NCBI RefSeq assembly: GCF_010093815.1 | Contig: NW_022985550.1 | Coordinates: 1,067,074 to 1,131,073, forward strand | Reading direction: 5' to 3' | Length of the DNA stretch: 64,000 bases | Source: Pseudovirgaria hyperparasitica | Taxonomy: Eukaryota > Ascomycota > Dothideomycetes > Acrospermales > Acrospermaceae | Shown: in pieces, positions 32,789 through 45,006 of the stretch | Numbering within the stretch: the first letter of the stretch is position 1 | How the letters are laid out: each line of letters opens with the position of its first letter | Program-made: the position numbers and the translations under genes | The notes under the pieces: generated by a model | Seen by the model: only the letters and a program-made list of their open reading frames with translations | Told to the model about the DNA's origin: nothing | The model's database searches: none

Positions 32789-34600
32789 TCTTCAAAGGTG
32801 AGTATTACTGTATCTATGTTCGGAAAGTGAGTGCAATGAAGGATGAACGAGGAAATTATGTAGCAAATAGAGTGTATCAAGAACGTGTTGCTAGTGGTAA
32901 GGAGAAGAAATAATCACTTGGAAGCTCTGTTTGAGAGAATACAGTCTCTTTTATTCGATGTTCGAACCTGACGAGGATATTGACTCCTGAGACAAGCTGA
33001 CACCAAGGGGCAGCGTTGTTACATTAATGGTACCAGGTCTTCGGAGTACATACGTTTCGCGGTCATCCACGACTGTTGTACATATACAAGTACAATATCT
33101 TGCAGGCTGTTTATAGCCATCTAATATTAATGTTGTTACTGAGAACACTTCGAGGTCTCACTGGCATTCCGCATATACATAAATGTGTCGATTAATAAGC
33201 TTTGATGCTATGATGGCGTAGGCCCAGATTCTGCTTGGAGTAATTAATTTCGCACAGGGCCATAGATGCAATTGCAGTCCTGCTACTGTAGGAGTGGTAC
33301 TACAGAACTTCGATGTATAGACCTCTCGAGGCTTCGAGTTGGCTTCGAGACGCGTGTCCGAGAGGCCACGGACCAACAAACGTTGAGACGTGTTTCATGT
33401 CAGACCCCGAGGACTGAACAACTCTCGACCGAACAGGATGCGGATATATTTGGTCAGAGACATCGAGGCACGATAATGCTGAACGTCGACAAAGACACAG
33501 TACCTGTCAGTCCGACCTGGGGTCAGTCGATTCGTTTCGAAGGCTCGAATGTTCGGATTGAAGCTTGACGCGGTCCCGCAGCATCGCGGAGCACCGGCCG
33601 CAAGGACATCGGAATGAATCCAGAGCTTCGGAGTCGCGATGAATCGCGATGAATCGCTGCAAAAGACATTACGCTCCTGACAAGTGCATTCCTGTTCAAG
33701 GAGTTCTTGGCTGCGAGACTGGTGGAGATGAAGTGATCGAGGTTGCGGATCCGTCGTTTTCCAACCTAAGTCACTAGCACTAATTAGTGCACGCATGTTC
33801 TCTCCCCCATCTCTCTACCTAGAGCTCTTTCTACTTTTACGTCTATTCTAAATATATTAGAACTTTAAAAAGTAGATATAATAAGTAATTAGATATATTT
33901 CTATCCTTAAATAATTTAATTTTATTCTTATAAAGTATCTTTAAAGAGATAGAGAAGAATATTAAAAGGTTCTTTAAAGAGGGCCCGTATAAAAACCACG
34001 TTATATTCTACCTTATTCCTCTTCTCTAAGAAACTAGACCCTCTTATTATAGACTAAATTAAATAATTTAGAGCTTAAAAATTATATAGGAATAATTACC
34101 TTACTCTACTCTATAGTTCTATATAGATATTATAATATATAGACCTCTATATAGAGATAGAGAGGTAAAATAACTATCGAAGATTTGGGGTGAGAGCACA
34201 CGCGTGAGATGGAAAATGCCAAGCTCGTCAGGTTCTAGGAAAACGACGGATGAGCCGAGGGTGAGCCGATCAACTAAGGATTTGCGGCTGAAATTGGGGT
34301 CTGATAAGATTACACGTGCTGTCCAGAACCCAACGTTCACCGCACCGTCTATTGGCTAGCACGCTACGTGGACCCCAAAACCATGAGGGTTGGTGCTATT
34401 TACATCCATTCATATGAGGCCTAGATTACGCGTGGCAATATCTGTCATCCTGCTTCCCCGCATTAACGACTCGTAAACTAGTCGTTCAGCTGAATAGGTG
34501 CCCAATTTAAAGATGTAGTACTAAGCGCGTACCCAGCCGCGATGAATGTCTGATACAGGCTTTCCAAAGTCCCTCCCGAGCAGCGTCAAGTGTGGGCAAT
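32789..34600. other. 1.8-kb gap without a supported gene, including an AT-rich island
   Basis: Frames of up to 133 codons at 33395-33796 have no known domain. A perfect 14-bp palindrome, GCACTAATTAGTGC, lies at 33777-33790. An AT-rich block follows (separate entry). Confidence 0.5.
33820..34175. other. AT-rich, CpG-poor island resembling RIP-mutated DNA
   Basis: About 350 bp made mostly of A and T with very frequent TA steps and almost no CG, set sharply against flanks of normal composition. This is the usual appearance of sequence changed by repeat-induced point mutation in ascomycetes, so it may be the decayed remains of a repeat. No coding trace or terminal repeat lets me name the source. 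Confidence 0.6.
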
Positions 34601-37600
34601 ATGGCGATTGCGACAGCAACAGATTCGGTGACTCCAAACTATGAGCGCTTGTACTGGGAGAAAGCGCGCAAGGCCTTCAAGGCTGGTAGACTTGACAAAG
34701 ATGGAGAGAAGACGGAGAGCAAAATCGACGATTTTCTGAAAGAGAGATCTACTCCACAGGAGGCGCGAGAACTATGCAAAGCTACTAAGCAAGCTGCTGG
34801 GGAGGAGTATTCAGCATCTCTAGGTGGCATTCTCGAGAAAATCGAGATCGCAATGCAAGTTGGTGATTTGGCAATTAAGAGCGCACCAGAGTCTGTTGGG
34901 CTTGCGTGGATGGGAATCCGGCTATGCTTGCACTCCGTTGCAGACGACTTCTCTACCTTCAGCATCTTTGGCCAGGCCTGCTCAGACATAATTGGGATCA
35001 TGATATCTTGTGCCGTCTTTGGGAAGATGTATGGACCCTCTAGAGGCGTCAACTCCTTTCACGAGATCCATTCACAAGTAACGGACAGAATTCCTAAAGT
35101 CTACACAGAGATCTTAGATTTTTCATATTCCGTGAAGAAACATATGGGCCACAATAAAGCATGTAAGTACGATCTTTACCACACTTCGATATTTTAAGGT
35201 ATCTCATAAATATAGATCGCATTGGTAAAGGCTTGCTGGTTCAAGCTTCTACGAGGTTCGAGGCTAAGATAAAGTCGATTAAGAATCATGACACTACTAT
35301 GGCCGAGTTCGCTCGAAGAGCTTACGAACAACTGTCTGACTACTACCTACGTACGGGTTTGACTAACCAAGAAGCAATGATGGGCGATCTGACCAAGATC
35401 AAGAGCAAGATGGAAATGTCGTTACGCATAAATCAGGACAACGCCGATCAGATGCGAGTTCTTATTGACGAGATCAAGAAGAGGAAAGAGATGACACCAC
35501 ACGATGTTGCTGTCAAGAACTACGAAGAGAACATGAAACAGTTTGGCGGGTCTAGTGATCAGAAAGCAGTATATGCAGCCAAAATCTCGAGAAGATCTCC
35601 CCCACAGACTTGTACTTGGATCTTTGACATGGAGTTGTTCAAATCCTGGTATGTCTCAGAGAAGAGCAGCGTCCTATGGGTATCAGGAGGGGGTGGTTTC
35701 GGCAAATCCATTCTGATGTCTGCCATCATCAACGAACTCCAGGACCGGGCCAAGGACACCGGAGCACATGTTCAGTATTTCTTTTGCAACGCTGGTGATG
35801 AGTCGACGAAGAGGACTGATCGAATTCTGAAGCATTTACTCTATCAGATGTACAGTCTATTGGAGCATCACTCGACAGAAGCGCTCGAGAAAGCGAACAA
35901 GCTTGTGTCTAATTTTCTTAAAAACAGGTCAACCTCCTCCAAGGAGAGCAAAGGCGACAACAAAAAGGACGATGTTGACTTTGCTAAAGTGTTTAGGGGA
36001 CTTGTCGGACTAGTTGGAAAACCCATCTTTATCGTTGTTGATGCTCTGGATGAATGCATTGATCGATCCGAGGGTTTACTGAGCTCGCTCAAGTATCTCG
36101 TGGATGGATCTACTTCAAACATTAAGTTAGCAATCTGTAGTCGGCCTGAGGCAGATATTGAGACTGCCTTTGAACAAATCCCTAGAATCAAAGTAGAAGG
36201 GAACAATGGGCCGGACATCAAACTCAATGCCCAAAGTGAGCTAGCAAGACTCCCTGGGCTGACGTCACACGAGCGAGCAACAGCGTGTGATAAGATTGTA
36301 GAGAAAGCTGGAAGCTTGTTCCGATATGTCGAGCTGGCGGTCAGATTCTTGAAACAGCCCTGGCAGCGTCCTCTCGAGCGACATCTAGAACAGCTCCCTA
36401 TTGGTCTCGAGGCAGCTTACGAACAGACCGTTCGAAATATCGACCCTGCGTATTTAGAATTGTTGAAGACCTGCTTGACATGGACTTGTCTTGCTGAAGG
36501 ACAGATTCGTGTCCCAGAAGTGATCGATGCTTATAGTCGTAAGTATGTCGTAGAACAAGAATCTCATGAAGCTGGGGATGTAGAGTCCATTGAAGAGCCA
36601 GAAGCTCAAGAGGATCTGCATGTGGATCAAATTCGAACCGCTGGATCTGCCTTCTTAGAGGTCGATTCCATGACTCGGGTCATCCAGTTGAGACATGCCA
36701 CTGTAGCGGACTATTTTCTTGGAGCAAAGCCTGAAGTCCAAACAGAAGAGCAGTGCCTATGTAAAAACTGCACAAGAACAGGGAACAGCCAGAAGTCTTT
36801 TGCTCTATCAGAGAAGCATGGGCACTTAACGATGGCTACGACTATACGTGAGTCTCTCTGTGGGCAATCCCTGCTAAAATTCCGAGCTAAAACCTGTGTA
36901 GTCAAGCATTTGTCGTGTGAATCTTTCCGCCAGGAATTCCTTGTGTCTTTCGAAAGGCGCGATGTCAAGGAGACGGTGGATACTCATGATAAATCAGGAG
37001 AAGAAGAAGAACAACAAGAACAACAACAACAGAACGACGAAAGCGAAGCTAAGAACGTAAATACTAACGACGGTGATATGACGGTCGAGCCTACTCAAAG
37101 CTCAGAATTACCACCTTCAGGGACAGAAGATGGTAAATCATCAGAGGAACCGATTAACACGGGAAATACTACCACCGACCAAAGTAGCGAAAAGGAACAA
37201 GACGCAGAATCCGAGATCGCATCTGCCACAGATAGCGATGCTGATATAGATCCTCTGGATCCTGTCCAGGCTGACTCTGACGATGTACAGGATCCAGGAG
37301 CTCGCTTCAGGTACGAGATCCACTACTTTCAGTTTCACATGTGCAAGGTCGAGGAGCTGTGGGAAGCGGAAGACCGAAAGGGTCCGGAATGGGAAGAGTA
37401 TGAAGCTCTTCAGGATTCATTCTTCGTCAAGGACTCTCCCTTCTTTCAGTCATGGATCAACCTCAAAAACCAAGCGCAGGGCAGTGCAATTTCATGGATA
37501 TTTGATATCAAAACTATTCATCCCATACACATAGCCGCGGCATACGGGCTGACCAGTTTAGCTGGGCGACTCATCGAGCGGGGTGCAGATCTTGCAGCTG

Positions 37601-39956
37601 TCACAGATGAAGGCTACACAGCACTTGATTTTGCTGTTGAGCATTACGGCTTTTCCAAAACGGAAGAAAGAGCCCACAAGAATGTCCTAAGACTCCTTGA
37701 GCTTCTTTTGAAAGCAGGTTCCGACCCCAATAACCTCGACAAAAGGACGGCGCGTACTCCCTTTTTACGCTTGTTCTGGCAGAACCCTAAAATTGAAGCC
37801 ATCCAGATATTCTTGGACAATGGCGCTGATGCCAAGGGTGTTGACCTGGCCTGGGGTGCAGGCTCTCTGCACTATTGCTGTGGCAATTGTGATGATCCAG
37901 CTGTACTTAAGGCACTTTTGGCTGCAGGTGCTGATCCGAACCTCGAGGACAATAGTGGTGAAACACCATTACATTTCCTGATGATGACGTGGAAACAGGA
38001 TTCACCCCTCGAGCTGGTAGATATCATGATCAGCGGTGGTGCCAATGTCAACGCGGAGGATAAGACCGGACAGCGTAAGTATCGCCTGGTATCAGACTGT
38101 TCTGTATTGATTGGTATTCAGGGCCACTATACGAGCTTTGTTGGTCTGGAAATGTTGAAGTCGCCAAGATATTGATCAAGAATGGTGCTGACGTGACAGA
38201 TGATGATGTGAGTTTCTGATGACTCTTCGGCCAATCGGACTTGACTTTGGCAACTGCTTATGATCTTAGGTCAATAAAATCACCGCTTTGCACATGGCCT
38301 GTCGAGCAGGCAATACAGATCTCGTGCTTCTTCTTATCGAACATGGAGCTCAGATGTCAGCCGTGGATGACAGAGGCTGCACTCCTCTATACTACAGTTG
38401 TGAAGCTAAAACAGATACAACAGCTCTTGCGCTGATAGATAGGCTTGGCACTGATGGTCTCACCGTACTGGGACTCGCCAACTCTGATGGAAAATCGCCT
38501 ATCCGGAAGGCCGCAGCGCGGGGACACCATAAAATCGTCGAAGCATTATTTGAGAAGTTGGGTTTAGACATAGCTGTTCTTGAGACTCAAGATAAGAAAC
38601 AGCAATGGACACCCCTACATGCAGCTGCCCACAATGGCCAAAAGGAGGTCGTTGAATTCATCTTAAGCAAAGGCGTGAATATCAACATTCTTGATAGGAG
38701 AGGGGACACGCCACTCAAAACATGCTTAGCATCCTGGAGAGACACTAGGACACAGGATTACGAATTTGTTGCGCTCAAGCTGTTAGATGCGGACCCGTCT
38801 AAGATTAGTGGAACCGAACTCTTACATTCAGCTGCAATAAGAGGAAATTTGGCAGTTCTCAACAAATTAATGGATAAAGGTGCCGATCCGTTACTACAGG
38901 ATGAACACGGTTGGACCTCCGTGCAAGTTGCTCGGCAATGTGGGCAAGATGAAGCCGCCTCTCTGCTATCATCGAAACGGGCTGTGACTGGCATTCGACC
39001 TAGTGGGTTGGTGAATACGCTACCGAAGATCTTCGACGTCTCAGGGGACGGCACCAGCATGACAGCGATGACAAGTACACCCCCTTACTGCAGACTTTTC
39101 ATCTCCGTTACTAATCTTCTGACCAGAGAAATGCGAAGGCTCACTCTTGGCCAATCATCCCATACCCGCCGGGATAGACGGTTTCTACTATGAGATCGAA
39201 GTTGACTGCCCAAATGCGCCATCACCGGACGCCCCTGCAGCAGAGGAATACCCGTAAGGCTCATTTTTCGGATAAGATGGCACTGACTAACATCTGCACA
39301 GGGAAGTTGCACTTGGTCTCTGTCCCCACACGGCCCGAACACGAGGCTGGCTTCCTGGCCGCAGCTGGCCTCGCAATCCAGCTTGGGGATACCACGGCGA
39401 TGATGGAAGTCTGTGGCCTGTCGTTTCAGGTGACAAACCTCACGCAGGTCTGCATGCAAGAGGTCACTTTATTGGAAATTTTGGCCATGCAGACGTTGTG
39501 GGCTGCGGTATCGATTTCACAAATAACAAAGTTTTCTACACCAAGAATGGCGAACTGCTTCGGACCTTGTCTCAAGAGAAACCTCCCACTCATTACGCTT
39601 TTGCCGAAGTCACCGGGCGTTTGTACCCTGTGGTTGGGACATCGAGGCAGAACTTGACAATCAAAGTCAACTTTGGCGGCGACCTGGAGACCAAGCCGTA
39701 CAAGTGGACGCCCGGTAATGCAACTGATTGTGGTAGCAAGTACCTCAGGGAGCTTGAGGAGGATCTGATCGCAAACCCTCCGAAGGTGGAACCTGAAAGG
39801 CCAACGAGTGCATCCAGTTCAGCTAAAGCTGTGGATGAGGATGGAAAGGAAAGCGGTGTTGAAGCTGATACTGCAGTCACTGTGGCTATTGGCGTGCCGG
39901 AAAAGACAAGTGTGGACGTTCGTGTGAACGATGTAGCTCAAGTCGCTGATAAGTAG
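34601..39956 (+). CDS. NACHT-ankyrin-SPRY STAND receptor
   Basis: Six exons: 34601-35162, 35216-38074, 38122-38207, 38270-39074, 39127-39253 and 39302-39956, giving 1697 residues in one frame; introns are 47-62 nt. The start is ATG 34601. Order: an N-terminal helical domain (YWEKARKAFKAGRL, ESVGLAWMGIRLCL) typical of fungal STAND proteins; a NACHT domain with Walker A SGGGGFGKSIL (about 346-354) and Walker B FIVVDALDECID; an acidic, Gln-rich disordered insert (about 783-876); ankyrin repeats of ordinary, diverse type (about 950-1400, for example QWTPLHAAAHNGQKEVVEFI); a SPRY domain (about 1440-1615) with IPAGIDGFYYEIEV, WGYHGDDG, VGCGIDFTNNKVFYTKNG and LYPVVG; and a Ser/Glu-rich tail. The receptor architecture suggests sensing of a ligand or cell damage, with SPRY and ankyrins as binding surfaces. 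The ligand and output are unknown. Confidence 0.9.
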
Positions 39957-40262
39957 ATACATACCAAAGAGGCTTGAGATTTTGTGCTTCGTGGAATCTG
40001 ATGTAATGTATTGATACTAAGCGGCGCGTACTATCAACGCGAATGCTAAGGAGCAGGCGCGAAACGTTTCGGAGTCTTCTCCGCTCCATGACTCTGGGTG
40101 ATCTCACTCAAGCAATAACATTGCTCTCCACACCTGTCACGCGAACGACTGCTTGTGCTCAAGCTTAAATCGTCGAAGCCGATTGAGGCTTCTAGTAACC
40201 AGCTACTAAACCTCAATGCGCGGGTTCTGGCTCCGCAGACAGAGCTGCATCAACCTTTCAAT

Positions 40263-41501
40263 ATGAACGCTATTGATGCGACCGACCGGACCTTCAGGTC
40301 ACCAGATGGTGCGTATTACTCCAGGCTCACGATGCCGTACAGTATGACTGATGAACCTCTCAGCTCCTCCTCCGTCTCTCCTCACTATAATTCTCGACAC
40401 AAACCCTCACGCATGGGCGCATCTCGAACCTACCCTGCCACTCCAAAAAGCCATCGCAAACCTCCTCGTCTTCATCAACGCCCACCTCGCCTTCAACCAC
40501 TCAAACGAAGTCGCAGTCCTCGCTTCTCATTCGCAGAAGATCCAATGGCTCTACCCAACCCCAAAGCCCCCATCTCACAACCTTACCAGACCCGCTTCTC
40601 CCCGCCCAAACGGCGCATCCAACGGCACTCACTCCGCCCACGATGACGCAAACAAATACCGCCCCTTTCGTATCGTCGAGCAGCAAATTCTCGCCAACCT
40701 TTCCGCCCTCCTCGCATCCACCACCTCGTCCGACCTGTCCAGCACAACCACAACCCTCATCTCCGGCGCCCTGACCACAGCCCTCACATACATCGCCAAA
40801 GCCGCCCTCGCTCACGCGCCCCCGACCGACCCCTCTGCATCCCTCAACGTCGCCGACCCGTCGCCCACTTTCATGGACGCAAATGACGGAACTACAAGCC
40901 GCGCTCGTACCACGCTCACGTCCCGCATACTGGTGCTGAGCGTCAGCGGCGATCTAGCTGCGCAATACATACCGGTAATGAACGCCATCTTCGCGGCGCA
41001 ACGTCAGCGGATCCCAATTGATATCCTGAAGATCGCGGGAGATACAGTTTTCTTGCAGCAAGCGTGCGACGCGACCGGTGGAGTGTACATGGAGGCACAG
41101 GAGCCGGCAGGGCTTCTACAATACCTAATGATGAGCTTCTTGCCAGATGCAACAGCGCGGGATTTTCTGGTGCTGCCAAGTGGCGGAGCTGTAGACTTTC
41201 GGGCAGCGTGTTTCTGCCACGAGAAGATTGTGGAGTTAGGGTGGGTGTGCTCGGTGTGTTTGAGTAGTAAGACTTGAAAGGATCGTAACGGTGGCGTGAA
41301 TGGGAAGCTAACGAGTGTATAGTTTTCTGTGGACCTCCTGAGCATAACCAGTGCTTAACTTGCGGTAATCAGCTCTCTATGGCTTCGACATTACCAAAAC
41401 CTCCAGCCTTGATTCAGCGAAAGAAAAAGAAGAAGAAACGGGCAGCCGGAGATGGCGCTTCAGCGGGCGTAACGCCAAGTGGTACTCCAGGGCCTGCTTG
41501 A
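40263..41501 (+). CDS. tfb4: TFIIH core subunit Tfb4 (p34)
   Basis: Exons 40263-40308, 40364-41266 and 41323-41501 give 375 residues. A von Willebrand A-like domain opens with SLLTIILDTNPHAWAHLEP and includes AIANLLVFINAHLAFNHSNEVAV and DILKIAG...QQACDATGGVYM. It is followed by a C-terminal zinc-binding module with CFCHEKIVELGWVCSVCLS and FCGPPEHNQCLTC, and a Lys-rich end. This is the layout of Tfb4/GTF2H3, a structural subunit of the TFIIH core that works in transcription initiation and nucleotide excision repair in the nucleus. Length is normal. The first intron places the 15-codon first exon upstream of the conserved region; the donor GTGCGT at 40309 keeps the frame. Confidence 0.93.
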
Positions 41502-41938
41502 GTTGTAGAGAACAGGGAGCGGAAACAGGTTTTGTGTTGCATTATCAACTGCATTGCATTGCGTGGCGTTTGAACAGATAAAGTGGATGCATTGGAACGA
41601 TGTATATAGAGGCTTGGCACGAGAAGAAGAATTCCAGTAGGGCACTTCAAATAGACGGGCCAGTATCGAACTTGATCTATCATCCGAATTACAGGTCAAG
41701 TCCACAATGTTTGAGATGTTCAACAAAGGCCATGCGCCTGATCACGCCTCCGCGAACCGTATCACTTAGCTACCATTCATCTCCCATCAGAGTTGTTCGC
41801 GTTGCTAAGATGTGGAAAAGAGAGGTTTGTGTATGGTCCTTGAACGGGATGGACCCCTACTTAGGTTATAGGGTCGAGGTATACAGTGGACAATGGTTGT
41901 CAGGGAAGTGCTTGGTACAATCCAGGTCAATATGCGTG
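41502..41938. other. Convergent 3' flanks of TFB4 and threonine aspartase genes
   Basis: About 437 bp with no gene or marked repeat. Confidence 0.4.
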
Positions 41939-43900
41939 CTACCTTTTTTTCCGCGGGCGAACAGCACGCCCTCCATGCGCGATCGAGCCACTACCTGTGC
42001 TCCTAGACATGGCGCAGACCGGCTTGGACTCATCAGAGTGCATCGAAGAGAGAGCCTGTATAGATTTTTTTAGCAATAGCTCAGAACTCGTAGTAAGAGG
42101 ACATACGAATGAATCGGTGTTATGCGCATAGTAGAAGAATATACCGTCGCGAGTCTTCTTCGCGCCTAGGACGCCAATTGCTCCTGCAGAATTGCTATTC
42201 TGCACGCTTGGGTGACCCATAAAGTCGTGCTCGATCATGGAACGTATCGCGTCATCGTCATCTACAGATTCATAGCCCGCTCCTTTGGTCTTTATGCTGT
42301 GGTATAGGCGCTGCGCACATATAGTCGCAGCCAGTGTAGTCGCCATGTGCTCACCCGTTCCGCTGGTTACAGTTGCTACACAAGTCTTGCTACGGTCGTC
42401 GGGATTGACCGGTATGACCGCTGAGCCAATTCCGACGAGCGCTGCTGGACCAACACGCCCGCGATACTTCATGCCAATACCACCGGATGATGACCCACAA
42501 GCAATATTGCCCCATCTGTCAATGGCAATAGCTCCGACTGTATCCGTGATATGATCTTCGCGCTCGTCGCCTTCCTGGCCCAAAGATGATACTGGTATTG
42601 GAGCATTCAAAGATTCTGTGGGAGATGGTTGTAGAGGAGACTCATCTTCCTCTGTCGACGTGGTCAAATGAGAGCGCTCGTGGCTCACAGGGCTTCCGTG
42701 AGTTGGACTCGGAGTAATGGATGGAAGGACTAGAGTGCCTGATGATGATGGGGACGAGCTGGAGTCTTCGCCACTAGAGCCATCATGCCAACGCGACCCA
42801 GGGATTGTACTGCCGGAAATATCGGTGTTTGCCTGATTTGAGCTCACCCTACTCTTTGCAGATGAATATGACGAGTAGTTACGCATCGTTGGGACTTTCT
42901 GAGTGCTGTTGATGAAGGCACTGGTGGATGATTCATGGGCTGAAGGAGAAGCTGGAGTTGCGAGAGTTCCCCGGGAATCGACATAATCATGGCCGCCTCG
43001 AACAGGCGTGCGCGGAAGATCCGGCGTGGATTGTGAAGAGCCGGAGGAGTTCAAGTCATCACTGCGTTGAAGATCTGATGAGGATGATGCTCTAGAAGGA
43101 CTATGCTTGAGTGTGGCCTCTCGCCGTGAGTCTCTTGTCGGTTCTCGTCCTCTTGGGTGATTGATCTGCACTGGTTCGGACTCAGACTTTGGTCTCGTAC
43201 TGGAGGGAGCCAACGAGGACTGTGTATGTTTCGCTTTTCTATCAGCGTTTTTGAGATCAGACCTCCACCGTACCCAGCGTTCATGTGCGGCTGGAGAGAC
43301 TAGAGCGCTCGGATTCAAGATAGGTATGCCGTGCTCAAAAGCGAAGTCTGTCGCACCCTGAGACACTAGTAGATTGGGTGGCACGCGCCGTAACGTGAGG
43401 TGTTTTGTGGTGTGATCGAGTACAGTGCGGGCCAGAGATATAGGGTTTTTGATTTCTAAATTAGTCAAGTCAGCCTGCATTCCGACCATGAACTGAGAAC
43501 CTACGAGATACCGCACCCACTCCCCCGCTACGCCCATGATGGTCCACGATCGAGGCATCACATTCGACCGTGCCATCGATAGCCAAGTTACTCCCGTATC
43601 CGGCGTTAGTGATTTCGCGGTCTTCCAGAACTTTGATCGCCATCTCAACACCATCGACTGCATTCCCTCCAGTCCTCATGATCGCCATTGCCGCTTTGGC
43701 CGCGCTATAACAGTCAGCCACTTGTTCCCACGTAATAATACCATAGTACGACGATCCGTATCCATTAGAGGAGCTTGCTTCACTTACTCGTTACAGGCTT
43801 GTAGATGGATTCCTTCGTTCTGAGTGCTGTGGTAGCCAGCACCAGCATGAACGAAGACTGCCGCGATATCATTACCTTTGTGTGATCGCCCGCCCATCAT
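41939..43900 (-). CDS. Taspase-type threonine aspartase (asparaginase 2 family)
   Basis: Exons (minus strand) 43788-43900, 43505-43704, 42107-43455 and 41939-42055 give 592 residues. The N-terminal nucleophile hydrolase features are FVHAGAGYHS, NAVDGVEMAIKVLED, NAGYGSNLAIDGTVECDASIVD and VSQIKNPISLAR. The presumed self-cleavage site and nucleophile is Thr410 in HITDTVGAIAID, followed by GNIACGSSSGGIGMKYRGRVG. Family members cleave themselves into alpha and beta subunits and, in taspase 1, cut protein substrates after Asp. Unusual here is a spacer of roughly 230 Ser/Pro/Thr-rich residues between the alpha body and Thr410. The last intron (42056-42106) is 51 nt with no stop in frame, so its removal is inferred from GT-AG signals and the continuity of DSF-ALSSMHSDE. 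The first of two adjacent ATGs was taken as start; the frame upstream has no other ATG before a stop. Confidence 0.88.
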
Positions 43901-45006
43901 CGGTCCAACAGCTATCTTGGTGACGACAACGATGCTCCTAATGATGCGCTTGAAATGATTTCGGAAAGAAGGTATTCGTTTTCTCGCAAAAAAACGGCTC
44001 AAGTTGTTCCTTCTACGGGCAGCCGTCTTGGAGTCGGAATGCGCAGACTTGCAAAGGGACACTCTCAGGGACGTCAGGGTTGATCGATGGTAAGGAGAGG
44101 TAGCTGTGTTTGACTTTCTGATTTGAGGCAAGGGTTTAAAAGCGGCTCCTCGCTTAGTCGTTGTCGCAGCTCCAGGCAGCTCACGTTGGCTGCCGGTTTA
44201 GAGTTCGCACAGTGTAGGTCACCGCTGTCATGAAATGAAATGCAAACGCAGGAGAGTAAATTCAGAGAATGAGATATACCGAGTTAAGAGGACGTAGGTT
44301 GCGTGTTTTAGGTGTATAATGACAGTGAAAGAGTGACGGTCTCGGTAAAATGTGGAACAAGAGACCGAGGGAGATAGCACTGCTAGAGATTAATGCTGAG
44401 ACTGAGAGATGCCAGCCGAAGGAACAGGTAGGTGGGTGAGTGCGGGTGAAGTGAGAGAAAACAGAGCGGAAGTAGCTCAGAAGCATGGACTGATTGTGCT
44501 CGTAGACCTCAATCGTGATGCCCCAACGCATCAAGCATGGGCTCACTCTACCTGCAATGTGAAGACCGAAGTGACGATGGGCAATTCTCTACACCAACTT
44601 CCAAGGACAGTCCAAAGTGATGGGATGTGTCCAGGCTCACTCTTGTCCAGCATGCTGAGAGTAGATAGACGGAACGCGCTATGTATGTTATACCACTACA
44701 AACCGAAACATTGCAGTTGACTTAGATAAGCTTGAAGTGAAGCTATTCGACATGCTGGCCCTGCACGTTTTCCGCTCAAAGAGAGCTTGGCATAACTTGG
44801 CGTTAGCGGAAGCGGGGCGAGGACGAGCGGAACTCTGCCCACCACGTTCCCGCTGGCGGCCAGTGGGCTACCTTCCTGCGTACGTCGTCAGCGCCAGGCG
44901 ACAGTTTATGCGACTTTGTCCTGTGCAGCTTTCGTTTGCGCAGTATTACACTTCCAACGTCTAATTGCCACCCCTACTTGGTTCTCACACAACCGAGTTC
45001 GCCAGT
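43901..45006. promoter_or_regulatory. 1.1-kb divergent region between threonine aspartase and ARP3 genes
   Basis: Holds the 5' flanks of both genes. No further gene or clear motif was found; open frames near 44262-44720 look random. Confidence 0.4.

Noticed and set aside
33395-33796. 133-codon minus-strand frame
   Set aside because: No recognised motif, and it overlaps equally long frames on the other strand.
33801-34180. Terminal inverted repeats of a transposon around the AT-rich island
   Set aside because: Only a short CTCTCTA-type match was found between the two ends, within low-complexity DNA; not enough to define an element.
34592-34600. GTG start three codons before the NACHT-ankyrin-SPRY ATG
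   Set aside because: Fungal nuclear genes start at ATG; the ATG at 34601 gives a normal N-terminus.
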